A stretch of DNA of 64,000 nt from positions 21,320-85,319 of the forward strand of contig NZ_JACTVA010000022.1 in assembly GCF_014490485.1 (NCBI RefSeq). Direction: 5' to 3'. The stretch is from Teichococcus aerophilus. GTDB lineage: Bacteria > Pseudomonadota > Alphaproteobacteria > Acetobacterales > Acetobacteraceae. This document shows, piece after piece, positions 26,937 to 34,676 of the stretch (its first letter is position 1; each line of letters begins with the position of its first letter). The notes below the pieces were generated by a model that worked only from the letters and a program-made list of their open reading frames with translations, was not told the origin of the DNA and made no database searches. Both the position numbers and the translations under genes were made by a program.

Positions 26937-28216
26937 TCCGCGTGATGCTGCTGCTGCTGGGGCGGGAAGCCATCCAGCGGCGCTGGGGCGTGCTGATGGC
27001 CTCCGGCCTGTTCTGGACCGCCTTCGGCCTGTTCATCTTTATCGACGCGCTGGATGGCAAGACCCTCATCCCGCCCCACGTCTTCGGCTACTTCATCCTG
27101 CCGGAGGCCGCCGTCAGCCTGCTGGCCGCGGCCGGCAGCCAGGGCACCGCGCGGCGGCTGCGCCTGGTCAAGGGCATCGCCCTGCTGGCGACAGCCTTCC
27201 TGATCGTCAGCTCCTATCCCGGCGCCTACTTCACCCTGGCGATGGTGTTCGGCCTTGGCTTCCTGCTGGATGGCACGGTCCGCATCGCCAGCGCCCATAT
27301 CGTGCGCTTCCCCGGCTGGCGCACCGCCATGGCGGGCGGCATCGTCGAGATCATCCTGGCCATTGCCACCCTGCAGCCCTGGCCGACCTGGTACGCCGGC
27401 ACTGTCGGCTGCAACGTGGGTGCGGTGATGATGCTCTCGGGCGTCGCCATCATCCGCATCGCACGGCGCATCCGCAGCCTGCCGCCGGGGGCGTCCATCT
27501 CCTCCCTGTTCTCCCACAGCCTGCTGCGGCCGGCGCTGCTGGAGCCACTGGCACAGCCGGAAGCCCGCAAGGGCGACATGATTATCCATGTCTGGACGCC
27601 AACCGGCACCGCCACCACGCCGCTGCACCAGCGCGCCATCAACCGCTACATCGCGGCGGTGGACGGCAGCGGCGTCATCTCCACCGGGCACGCCGCGATG
27701 GAAATGGCGCCGGACCTGTATATCAGCCACTACCCGGGCGTGGAGATCGACCGCTCCCCCGGCGACTTCACCCGTATCCTGCGCGCGACGGCGGATAACG
27801 ACGTGCCCGGCCGCTTCCAGCCCAGCTATGCCGAGGAAGCCGCCGGCTGGTGCCCCTCCACCGTGCAGGTGGTGTTCAAGGACTTCAACGCGGAACGGCT
27901 GCGCGCCTTCTGGGCCTCCTACCGGCAGGACAGCACCTACAACCTGACCAACCGCAACTGCTCCAGCGTCGTCGCCAACGCGCTGGACGCCTCGCTGGAA
28001 GGCGCCTTCCTGGGCAAGCGATGGCCGGTGCTCTCCGTCCTCGGCGCCATCACCAACCCGGAACTCTGGGCCGCAGGCCTGATGCGGGAACGGGCGGAAA
28101 GCATGGCCTGGACGCCCGGCCTGCTGCTGGACTACGCCCGGGCGATGAGCGCCGTGATCGAACCACCGCCCAGCCTCTGGCGCCGCCTCGTCTCGCGTGA
28201 GCGCAAGGCGGCTTGA
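26933..28216 (+). CDS. HdeD-like membrane domain fused to papain-fold-like domain
   Basis: A 427-aa two-part protein. Residues about 1-185 hold six hydrophobic segments like the DUF308/HdeD acid-resistance membrane family. Residues about 210-427 form a soluble domain with ISTGHAAMEM (His) and YNLTNRNCSSVVANALD (Cys) in the His-first, Cys-later order of permuted NlpC/P60-papain folds, so thiol hydrolase or acyltransferase activity is possible. The start at 26933 overlaps the MFS stop (ATGA). A similar NCTTVV motif is found in the DUF4105-type protein encoded just beyond the repeat. Domain reading is by motif; catalysis is inferred. Confidence 0.72.
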   Translation: MIRVMLLLLGREAIQRRWGVLMASGLFWTAFGLFIFIDALDGKTLIPPHVFGYFILPEAAVSLLAAAGSQGTARRLRLVKGIALLATAFLIVSSYPGAYFTLAMVFGLGFLLDGTVRIASAHIVRFPGWRTAMAGGIVEIILAIATLQPWPTWYAGTVGCNVGAVMMLSGVAIIRIARRIRSLPPGASISSLFSHSLLRPALLEPLAQPEARKGDMIIHVWTPTGTATTPLHQRAINRYIAAVDGSGVISTGHAAMEMAPDLYISHYPGVEIDRSPGDFTRILRATADNDVPGRFQPSYAEEAAGWCPSTVQVVFKDFNAERLRAFWASYRQDSTYNLTNRNCSSVVANALDASLEGAFLGKRWPVLSVLGAITNPELWAAGLMRERAESMAWTPGLLLDYARAMSAVIEPPPSLWRRLVSRERKAA

Positions 28217-28241
28217 GAAGGGGAAGAGGAAGGTGAAGGTG

Positions 28242-28481
28242 AAGGCTGGGGAAGAATTCCCCAGGCCCCTTCTTTTTTCTGCAAGTCTGGCGTCACGCTT
28301 CAGACTTTGAGCGGACGCTCCTGATGATATTTGAAATGGGCCGCGCGGGCTGAACCCTTAGTCGCCGGAGGTCTAGGACCTCTGGCGCACCCAGCCGTCT
28401 CTCAAGACCGCGCCAGCCGCCACGCCCGAAAAACTCGAAAAAAGAAGAGAAGGGGCCCGGGGAATTCCTTCCCCGGCCTTC
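28242..28481 (+). repeat. Intact 240-bp inverted-repeat element, copy B
   Basis: Uninterrupted copy of the element split at 21.6-22.6 kb. Its ends are about 37-bp imperfect inverted repeats (left begins AAGGCTGGGGAAGAATTCCC; right ends GGGGAATTCCTTCCCCGGCC). Each end by itself folds around GGGGAATTCCCC and is followed by a T-rich run. A central hairpin (28363-28387) keeps all 12 pairs although two bases changed relative to copy A, both to G-U pairs. It fills the gap between the convergent fusion gene and the DUF4105-type gene. Could be a MITE-like mobile element, a structured RNA or bidirectional terminator. Confidence 0.75.
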
Positions 28482-28506
28482 TACCCTTCATCCCATTCGA
28501 GCAGCA

Positions 28507-29514
28507 TCATTCCTCCAAGGGCACCGGCCGCCCGGCCGCGTCGTAGCCCGGCACACCCTGCCGGATACGCGCCGAGAAATCCGTGGCGTCCCCGGCGGTG
28601 CGGGCACGGTCGGTGATGCGGCCGGCGGCGCGCAGTTCGTCCAGCGTGTGGCCGGGGACCAGGCCTTCCACTTTCAGCAGGTAATCGGGCAGGTAGCCGG
28701 AGGCCAGCAGGCGGTAATCCAGCGGCAGCCCGTCGATGATCCGGCGCACCATCTCGTAGACCACGGTGGTGCAGTTGGCGGTGAAGGTGTTGTAGAAGCG
28801 GGGCGCGTGCGCCAGTTCGTCCGCCTTGGCTACATAGGCCAGGAACAGCGACCGCATGGCCGCCTGCGGCATGGCGACACGGTAGAGATAGACGTCCTCC
28901 CCCCGCTGGTTGGTGCGTACGGCGAGGATGTCGCGCTCATCGGCGGCGACGAGGCTGGCTTCGAACTGCCGGAACAGCCCGCCGATGGCGGAGAACTTCT
29001 CCCCGTGCTTCTTGCGGATCTCGATGGAGAAGGCCAGGTGCTCGCCATTGGTGAAGCCGAAGCAGACCAGCGTGTGGGCGATGGCGGGGCCCATCCAGTA
29101 GGACAGGGCGACATCGACGCTGGCCAGCGTATCCAGGTCGTAGTCCCGGCTTTCCCAGCGCGGCGTGCTGGCGGAAGGGCCGTGCCAGCGGAAGTTGCGC
29201 AGGTTGTGCAGCGTCACCGTGCTGCCGTGCACCTCGCCGCGCAGCAGGCAGGCGACGTCTTCGGCCCAGGCACGGTCCTGGGACGGGCGGAGGGAGAACC
29301 ACCAGCCCAGCACCACTGCCAGCGCCACAGCATAGGCGGCGAAGGCGAGGGCGGAACCGGTGATCCAGAGCAGCGCGATGGCCACGAGGCCGAACCCGCC
29401 CCAGGCAGCGGCGAGGCCCTGGCGCACACGCTCCCGCGGCGGGGCACGGATGGCCAGGGCCGGGCAGACCCACAGCATCGACAGCAGGATGAGCAGCGTC
29501 CCCGCGACGATCAT
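28507..29514 (-). CDS. DUF4105-type (Lnb N-terminal) membrane protein
   Basis: A 335-aa protein. Two or three N-terminal hydrophobic segments (residues about 1-75) anchor it, and the rest resembles the DUF4105/Lnb N-terminal domain: a conserved WESRDYDLDTL block, AIAHTLVCFGF (His) and FTANCTTVVYEMVRRI (Cys). This order matches circularly permuted papain-like folds. It is likely an inner-membrane-anchored, periplasm-facing thiol enzyme; substrate unknown. Its start is 45 bp behind the MipA-type gene, so the two may share a transcript. Related in fold, not in sequence length, to the fusion protein ending at 28216. Confidence 0.75.
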   Translation of the reverse strand: MIVAGTLLILLSMLWVCPALAIRAPPRERVRQGLAAAWGGFGLVAIALLWITGSALAFAAYAVALAVVLGWWFSLRPSQDRAWAEDVACLLRGEVHGSTVTLHNLRNFRWHGPSASTPRWESRDYDLDTLASVDVALSYWMGPAIAHTLVCFGFTNGEHLAFSIEIRKKHGEKFSAIGGLFRQFEASLVAADERDILAVRTNQRGEDVYLYRVAMPQAAMRSLFLAYVAKADELAHAPRFYNTFTANCTTVVYEMVRRIIDGLPLDYRLLASGYLPDYLLKVEGLVPGHTLDELRAAGRITDRARTAGDATDFSARIRQGVPGYDAAGRPVPLEE

Positions 29515-29559
29515 GCCTCCGGCCGCCCGTAGCGCGCCGAACCGAACCGGGCCAAGGCG

Positions 29560-30363
29560 TCAGTACAGCCGGTAGGACAGGAACAGGGCGGATTGCACCT
29601 GGTCGCGTGAGCCGCCGGGGCCGGTGACCAGCGGTGAGTCGGCGGCGTCCCCCTGCAGGCGGCCATACTCGACGAAGCCTTGCAGGCTCCAGCGATCCGT
29701 CATCCGCCACTGTGCCGCCACCAGCGCGCCGACGCGCTCGATGCCGCTGCCGGGGCGGTAGGCGGCGTAGCCGCTGCGCAACGCCTCGGCATCGCTGATG
29801 CCGTAGAAGGAGCGTGCGTATTCGCGGCTGGCCGCGCGCAGCTGCGGCCCGGCGGTGAAGGCGACGCGGCCGACGGGCACGGAGAGCAGCAGCCGCGCTT
29901 CCATCGCCGCGCCGCCATGGCTGCGTGCCACGTCCTGGGTGAGCGTGACATCGGCGTAGAGCGGGCCGGCGGTGTAGGCGATGAAGCCGCCGGCCTCCAC
30001 CGTGTCCGAGAAGCTGCGCAGGCCGGTCAGGTAGCGGCGGCTATCCTCGGTGGCACGGCCTTCGCGCAGCCGCAGCATCGGGCCCATCGAGAAGCCGGCC
30101 GCTTGCAGCGCCGAGATACGGGCGCCGTCCAGCAGGTCGAAATCCAGCCACTCGCCATAGCCGCCAGCGATCAAGGGGAAGGGGCGCAGCTGCGTGCTGG
30201 AACTGCCGGCATAGGACGGGCTGGCGAAGGGGCCCGCGCCGAGATTGAGCTCGAAGCCGTCGCGCGGCTGGCCGAACAGCTTGTCCTCGGGGATTTCCTG
30301 CGCCTGGGCGGCCGATGCCAGCAGGAGGGACGCGGCCATCGCGATGGCGGGAAGACGGGACAT
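29560..30363 (-). CDS. MipA/OmpV-family outer-membrane protein
   Basis: A 267-aa barrel protein. Signal peptide SRLPAIAMAASLLLASAAQA, cut before QEIPED. The mature part shows alternating strands with GFELNLGAGPFASPSYAGS at the start, as in MipA/OmpV (MltA-interacting) proteins, and ends LFLSYRLY with the terminal aromatic residue of outer-membrane barrels. The ATG at 30363 was chosen for the signal peptide; the frame is open upstream to 30555. It may act with the DUF4105-type gene downstream in envelope or peptidoglycan work. Divergent from the redox module. Confidence 0.82.
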   Translation of the reverse strand: MSRLPAIAMAASLLLASAAQAQEIPEDKLFGQPRDGFELNLGAGPFASPSYAGSSSTQLRPFPLIAGGYGEWLDFDLLDGARISALQAAGFSMGPMLRLREGRATEDSRRYLTGLRSFSDTVEAGGFIAYTAGPLYADVTLTQDVARSHGGAAMEARLLLSVPVGRVAFTAGPQLRAASREYARSFYGISDAEALRSGYAAYRPGSGIERVGALVAAQWRMTDRWSLQGFVEYGRLQGDAADSPLVTGPGGSRDQVQSALFLSYRLY

Positions 30364-30527
30364 CAAGCTGCTGCACTCGTACCAGGTCATGAAAGCACAA
30401 GCATGGCATATCATGCCGGCGTCCCGACAGCCCCGGCGTGCCGCTTTCGTCAAGCAACCGGGATTTGCCGCCCGCGCCGCTTCTGCCGCATGCTGAGGCG
30501 AGGGAAACAGGCAGGAGCAGCAGCGCC

Positions 30528-31199
30528 GTGAGCGAGACAGAGCCAGCCGGAACACCCCTGCGCCTCGTCTTCGACGGCCATGCCCTGCAGGCCCGGCCGG
30601 GCGTGTCGTTGCTGCAGGCCTGGATCGCCGCCGGGTTGCCGCTGACGGAGAATGTCGGGTGCATGGGGCAAGGCGTCTGCGGTGCCTGCCGCGTGCTGGT
30701 GCGGCGCCCGGGCGAGCGCATCGCCGGCACCGCCCTGGCCTGCGAGATGCCGGCCGAGGAAGGGATGCAGGTCTCCTTCATCGACCATTTCCCGGCGCGG
30801 CGGCCGCATGCCTATGACCTCTCCGCCCTGACCGATAGCTGGTCCATCCCCGACCAGATCGACGCGGTGTTCCCCGAGGCGAAGCACTGCCGGCATTGCA
30901 GCGGCTGCGACCGTGCCTGCCCGAAGGGGATTCCGGTGCAGCGTATGGTCAACCTGGCGGCGGAGGGCCAGGTCTTCGCCGCGGCCGAGCTGTTCGATGC
31001 CTGCGTCATGTGCAACCTCTGCGTTGCCGCCTGCCCGGAACATATCGACCCGGCGCATCTGGGCCAGTTCACCCGGCGGATGCACGCGGCGCTGACCCTG
31101 CGCCCGGCCGACCTGATGCAGCGCCTGCGGCAGATCGAGGCTGGCGAGCAGCCGATCGACCTCGACGCCCCGGGCGCCAGCCCGCCGGTGCAGACATGA
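30528..31199 (+). CDS. Iron-sulfur subunit, SdhB/FrdB-like
   Basis: A 223-aa ferredoxin-type subunit. The N-terminal [2Fe-2S] domain has Cys in VGCMGQGVCGACR and a later ACEM. The C-terminal part has two 4Fe-4S-type motifs, CRHCSGCDRACPKG and CVMCNLCVAACPEH. The layout is that of fumarate-reductase/succinate-dehydrogenase iron-sulfur proteins. It starts with GTG at 30528, with AGGAG about 10 nt upstream; the frame extends back to 30438 without similarity. It overlaps the flavoprotein start (ATGA) and should pass electrons between the flavoprotein and the NuoF-like subunit. No membrane anchor gene is present. Confidence 0.85.
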   Translation: MSETEPAGTPLRLVFDGHALQARPGVSLLQAWIAAGLPLTENVGCMGQGVCGACRVLVRRPGERIAGTALACEMPAEEGMQVSFIDHFPARRPHAYDLSALTDSWSIPDQIDAVFPEAKHCRHCSGCDRACPKGIPVQRMVNLAAEGQVFAAAELFDACVMCNLCVAACPEHIDPAHLGQFTRRMHAALTLRPADLMQRLRQIEAGEQPIDLDAPGASPPVQT

Positions 31200-32845
31200 G
31201 CGACGCGGGAATGACCGATGGGGGGATGAGCGGCGGCATCGGCTTCGCTGCCGCGCTGGCCGCCTGGGATGCGGCCGCGCCGGCGCCGGCCCGCGCCTGC
31301 GGCCTGAAGGTGGCGGACCTGCTGCGCGGCTTCCACCCGGACCACCGCCCTGGTGGCATGGTGCAACTGGTGGCGGGGCCGAATGAAGGCGCGCCGTGCC
31401 CGGCGCAGCTGGCGGCGCTGCTGCAATCGGACTCGTTGCTGGAGGATGTGGACCTCGCCGGGGCCACGATCCTGGACGCAGATGTGCTGGTGCTGGGCGG
31501 CGGGGGCGCCGGCTGCGTCGCCGCGCTGGCCGCCGCGCGGGCGGGGGCACGCGTGTTGATGGCGACCAAGCTGCGCATGGGCGACGGCAATACCGTGATG
31601 GCCGAGGGCGGCATCCAGGCCGCCATCGGTGCCGAGGACAGCCTGCAACGGCATTTCGAGGATACGCTGCGCGCCGGCCATTTCGCCGCCGACAAGGCGT
31701 TGGTCGCGGCGCTGGTGGGGGATGGGCCGGACGCCATACGCTGGTTGGTCCGCGAAGGCATGAGCTTCGACCTGGCGGATGAGCGGCAGCGGATGGGGGG
31801 CGCCCTGCTGCGCAAGAAGCCCGGCGGCGCCACGGCGGCGCGCCTGCTCTCCTACCGCGACTTCACCGGTCTGGAGTTGATGCGGGCGTTGCGGGAGGCG
31901 GTGCTGCTGCAGCCCGGCATCAGCGTGCTGGACGGCCACCCGGCGCTGGAGCTGCTGACGGATGACCGCGGCCGTTGCGGCGGCGCGGCGTTGCAGGATC
32001 TGGGGCAGCGGCGGCTGGTGCTGGCGCGGGCCGGTGCCACCATCATGGCCACAGGCGGTGCCGGGCGGCTGCACCTGGCGGGCTTCCCCACCTCCAACCA
32101 CTATGGCGCCACGGCGGATGGGCTGGTGCTGGCCTACCGTGCCGGCGCCCGGTTGCGGGAGATGGACAGCTTCCAGTTCCACCCGACCGGCATTGCCTGG
32201 CCGCCGCATCTGGAAGGCACGCTGATCAGCGAGGCCGCGCGCTCCGCCGGGGCGCGGCTGGTCAATGGCCGGGGGGAGCGCTTCGTCGAGGAACTGGCGC
32301 CGCGCGATGTCGTCGCCTCCGCCATGTTGCGCGAACTGGCGGAAGGGCGCGGCGTCGGCCGCGACGGCAAGCTGGGCCTGTTCCTGGATACGCCGAGCCT
32401 GGAGCGCGAGCAGCCTGGCATTCTGGCGCAGCGGTTGCAGACGCTGTCGCACCTGGCCCACCGCGCGGGTTTCGACCCGGCGCGGGAACCTTTCCTGGTG
32501 CGGCCGACGCTGCATTACCAGAATGGCGGCATGGCCATCGATACCGATGGCCGCAGTGCCTTGCCCGGCCTGCTGGCGGCGGGCGAGGTGACTGGCGGCC
32601 TGCATGGCCGCAACCGCATGATGGGCAATGCGCTGCTGGAGCTGGTGGTGTTCGGCCGCCGCGCCGGTGCCAGCGCCGCCGCCGATGCGCGGCAGGAGCG
32701 CCCGCGCAACCTAGGGCTCAACCACCTGGCCGGCTGGCGGCGCGGTTTGCTGGCGGCGGGGCTAGGGCTGGAGGCCAAGGGCCCGCTGCTGTTCCCGCCC
32801 TATGGCAACGTCACACCCCAGGATCTGCGGAGGCACGCGGCATGA
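31196..32845 (+). CDS. FAD flavoprotein, FrdA/SdhA/L-aspartate-oxidase-like
   Basis: A 549-aa flavoprotein. After about 90 extra N-terminal residues comes the FAD motif VLVLGGGGAGCVAALAA. Further family blocks are AEGGIQAAIG, the catalytic DSFQFHPTG, GERFVEELAPRDVVASAM with the active Arg region, LHYQNGGMAIDTDG, and HGRNRMMGNALLELVVFGR. Where SdhA/FrdA have the His that binds FAD covalently (SHTVAAQGG), this protein has Asn (GNTVMAEGG), so FAD should be non-covalent as in L-aspartate oxidase. Both neighbours overlap it by ATGA. It probably reduces or oxidises a dicarboxylate-like substrate; soluble complex expected. Confidence 0.86.
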   Translation: MSDAGMTDGGMSGGIGFAAALAAWDAAAPAPARACGLKVADLLRGFHPDHRPGGMVQLVAGPNEGAPCPAQLAALLQSDSLLEDVDLAGATILDADVLVLGGGGAGCVAALAAARAGARVLMATKLRMGDGNTVMAEGGIQAAIGAEDSLQRHFEDTLRAGHFAADKALVAALVGDGPDAIRWLVREGMSFDLADERQRMGGALLRKKPGGATAARLLSYRDFTGLELMRALREAVLLQPGISVLDGHPALELLTDDRGRCGGAALQDLGQRRLVLARAGATIMATGGAGRLHLAGFPTSNHYGATADGLVLAYRAGARLREMDSFQFHPTGIAWPPHLEGTLISEAARSAGARLVNGRGERFVEELAPRDVVASAMLRELAEGRGVGRDGKLGLFLDTPSLEREQPGILAQRLQTLSHLAHRAGFDPAREPFLVRPTLHYQNGGMAIDTDGRSALPGLLAAGEVTGGLHGRNRMMGNALLELVVFGRRAGASAAADARQERPRNLGLNHLAGWRRGLLAAGLGLEAKGPLLFPPYGNVTPQDLRRHAA

Positions 32846-34077
32846 AGGTGCTGACCGACCCCGCCCTGTGCGTCGGCGCCGACCTGGCGGCCTGGATGGC
32901 ACGCGGCGGCGGCGAGGGGCTGTCGCGCGCGCTGGCGGAGCCGGCTTCCATCATCCCGGTGCTGGAGGCCGCCGGGCTGCGCGGCCTGGGCGGCGCCGGC
33001 TTTCCCACCCACCGCAAGTGGTCAGCCGTGGCGGCTCAGCCGGGGCCGGAACGCTGGATCATCTGCAACGGCAACGAGGATGAGCCCGGCACCTTCAAGG
33101 ACCGTTTCCTACTGGCCGAGACGCCGCATCAGGTGATCGAGGGCGCGCTGATCGCTGCCGTGGCGACCGGGGCGGCGCAGGTGGTGCTCTACGTCAATCC
33201 GCGCGAGGCGGCGGGGGTGTTGGCCTGCCACGCGGCAGTGGCGGCGTGGCAGGCGCATCCGCTGGCCGCCGCCGTCTCCGCTGCCATCGGGCAGGCGCTG
33301 TGCCTGCGCGTGGTGGAAAGCTCCGGCCACTATATCGGTGGGGAGGAGACGGGCGCCGTCTCCAGCGTTATGGGCGGGTTCCCGTTCCCCCGCCTGAAGC
33401 CGCCCTTTCCGTTCGAGCAAGGGGTGAACGACCGGCCAACGCTGATCAACAACGTCGAGACTCTGGCGCATGTGGCCCACATCCTCCGCCATGGCGCCGC
33501 ATGGTACCGGGCGCTGGGGCTGGGCGACGCCGCCGGGACCAAGCTGTACTCGCTCTCCGGCGACGTGCTGCGGCCCGGGCTGCATGAGTTGCCGATGGGC
33601 ACGCCGCTGCGTGAGCTGGTGTTCGTGCATGGCGGCGGCATGCTGGCGGGCAAGGCGTTCAAGGCGGTGTTCACCGGCGGCCCTTCCAATACCTTGCTGA
33701 CCGGGGCGGACCTGGACGTGGCGCTGGATTTCGAGAGCGTACGCGCCCGGGGTTCCCGCCTCGGCACCGGGGCGATGATCGTGGTGGGGGAGGGCACCAG
33801 TATCCTGCGCAAGACCGCGGAATACGTGGCCTTCTTCGCCGCCAATTCCTGCGGCCAGTGCCCGCCCTGCAAGATCGGCACCCACCAGGTCTCCCGCATT
33901 CTGGAGCGGCTGGACACTGGCGCTGGGCGGATTGGCGATCTGGAGGCGCTGGAGAACCTGTCCCACATGCTGCCGGGCAGCGGGCGCTGTGGCCTGGTGG
34001 ATGGCGCGGCGACGGTGCTGGCCAGTTCGCTGGAGACCTTCCGGGCGGAATACGAGGCGGCCTTGCCGAGAGGCTGA
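32842..34077 (+). CDS. NuoF-like NADH-binding FMN/Fe-S subunit
   Basis: A 411-aa protein similar to complex I NuoF and the beta subunits of NAD-linked formate dehydrogenases and hydrogenases. FMN/NADH site: GLRGLGGAGFPTHRKW, ICNGNEDEPGTFKDR, YIGGEETGAVSSVMG. The N3-type 4Fe-4S site is ANSCGQCPPCKIGTH plus a later GRCGL. It lacks the N-terminal NuoE-like or C-terminal ferredoxin extensions seen in HoxF/FdhB. No NuoE or NuoG neighbour exists; instead it forms an ATGA-overlapped operon with an FrdA-like and an FrdB-like subunit. It likely gives the set NADH input or output. Confidence 0.88.
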   Translation: MKVLTDPALCVGADLAAWMARGGGEGLSRALAEPASIIPVLEAAGLRGLGGAGFPTHRKWSAVAAQPGPERWIICNGNEDEPGTFKDRFLLAETPHQVIEGALIAAVATGAAQVVLYVNPREAAGVLACHAAVAAWQAHPLAAAVSAAIGQALCLRVVESSGHYIGGEETGAVSSVMGGFPFPRLKPPFPFEQGVNDRPTLINNVETLAHVAHILRHGAAWYRALGLGDAAGTKLYSLSGDVLRPGLHELPMGTPLRELVFVHGGGMLAGKAFKAVFTGGPSNTLLTGADLDVALDFESVRARGSRLGTGAMIVVGEGTSILRKTAEYVAFFAANSCGQCPPCKIGTHQVSRILERLDTGAGRIGDLEALENLSHMLPGSGRCGLVDGAATVLASSLETFRAEYEAALPRG

Positions 34078-34097
34078 CCCATGCCGGGGCTTTAAAC

Positions 34098-34138
34098 TCT
34101 GGACTTCGTCCTGATATAGGCATAGTCCAGATCCGGAC
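34098..34138. promoter_or_regulatory. Candidate autoregulatory operator of Xre/RES pair
   Basis: Just before the antitoxin gene: inverted TCTGGAC (34098-34104) and GTCCAGA (34125-34131). Extra GGAC/GTCC half-sites make two smaller palindromes, GGACTTCGTCC and GTCCAGATCCGGAC. The only AT-rich stretch (GATATAG) lies between them and could be a -10 region. Toxin-antitoxin operons of this type are usually autorepressed; here that is inferred. Confidence 0.5.
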
Positions 34139-34151
34139 ATGGGAGGCTCTG

Positions 34152-34676
34152 ATGCCCCAGACTGTTGCCACTGCCAGCCAGGACAACGCCGCCGAGCCGC
34201 GCCTGGACCCCGCCCGCTTCGCGCCGGAGAACCGGCGGCGGTTGAGCGCGCCGGGGCTGCGCACCTTCCTGGCCATAGCGGATCTCTGGGGCCTGGACGA
34301 GACGCAGCGGCGGCTGGTGCTGGGCTATCCCTCCCGCTCCACCTTCCACAGCTGGGCCCGGACGGCGCGGGAGCATGGCAGCCTGACGCTGGATGTGGAT
34401 GTATTGACGCGGATCTCCGCGCTGCTGGGCATCCATCAGGCGCTGGGCGTGCTGCACGACATTGAGCAGGAGGCGGTGGCCTGGCTGCGCATGCCGCACG
34501 ACGCCACCGTTTTCGGCGGCCGCCCGCCGCTGGAGTTGCTGACCAACGGCACGCAGGACGGGCTGATGACGGTGCGGCGCTTCCTCGATGCCGCGCGGGG
34601 TGGGCTGTACATGCCGCCAAACGCCATCGACCGAGACTTCCGGCCGGCGACCGACGCGGATCTGGTCATCTCTTGA
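34152..34676 (+). CDS. Xre/MbcA/ParS-type antitoxin
   Basis: A 174-aa antitoxin of the COG5642 Xre-RES type. An N-terminal helix-turn-helix-like part (GLRTFLAIADLWGLDETQRR, YPSRSTFHSWAR) is followed by the toxin-binding DUF2384/MbcA-ParS domain ending in AVAWLRMPHDATVFGGRPPLELL. A GGGAGG site precedes the ATG. The stop overlaps the TTG start of the RES gene. It neutralises the toxin and likely represses its own promoter. Confidence 0.9.
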   Translation: MPQTVATASQDNAAEPRLDPARFAPENRRRLSAPGLRTFLAIADLWGLDETQRRLVLGYPSRSTFHSWARTAREHGSLTLDVDVLTRISALLGIHQALGVLHDIEQEAVAWLRMPHDATVFGGRPPLELLTNGTQDGLMTVRRFLDAARGGLYMPPNAIDRDFRPATDADLVIS

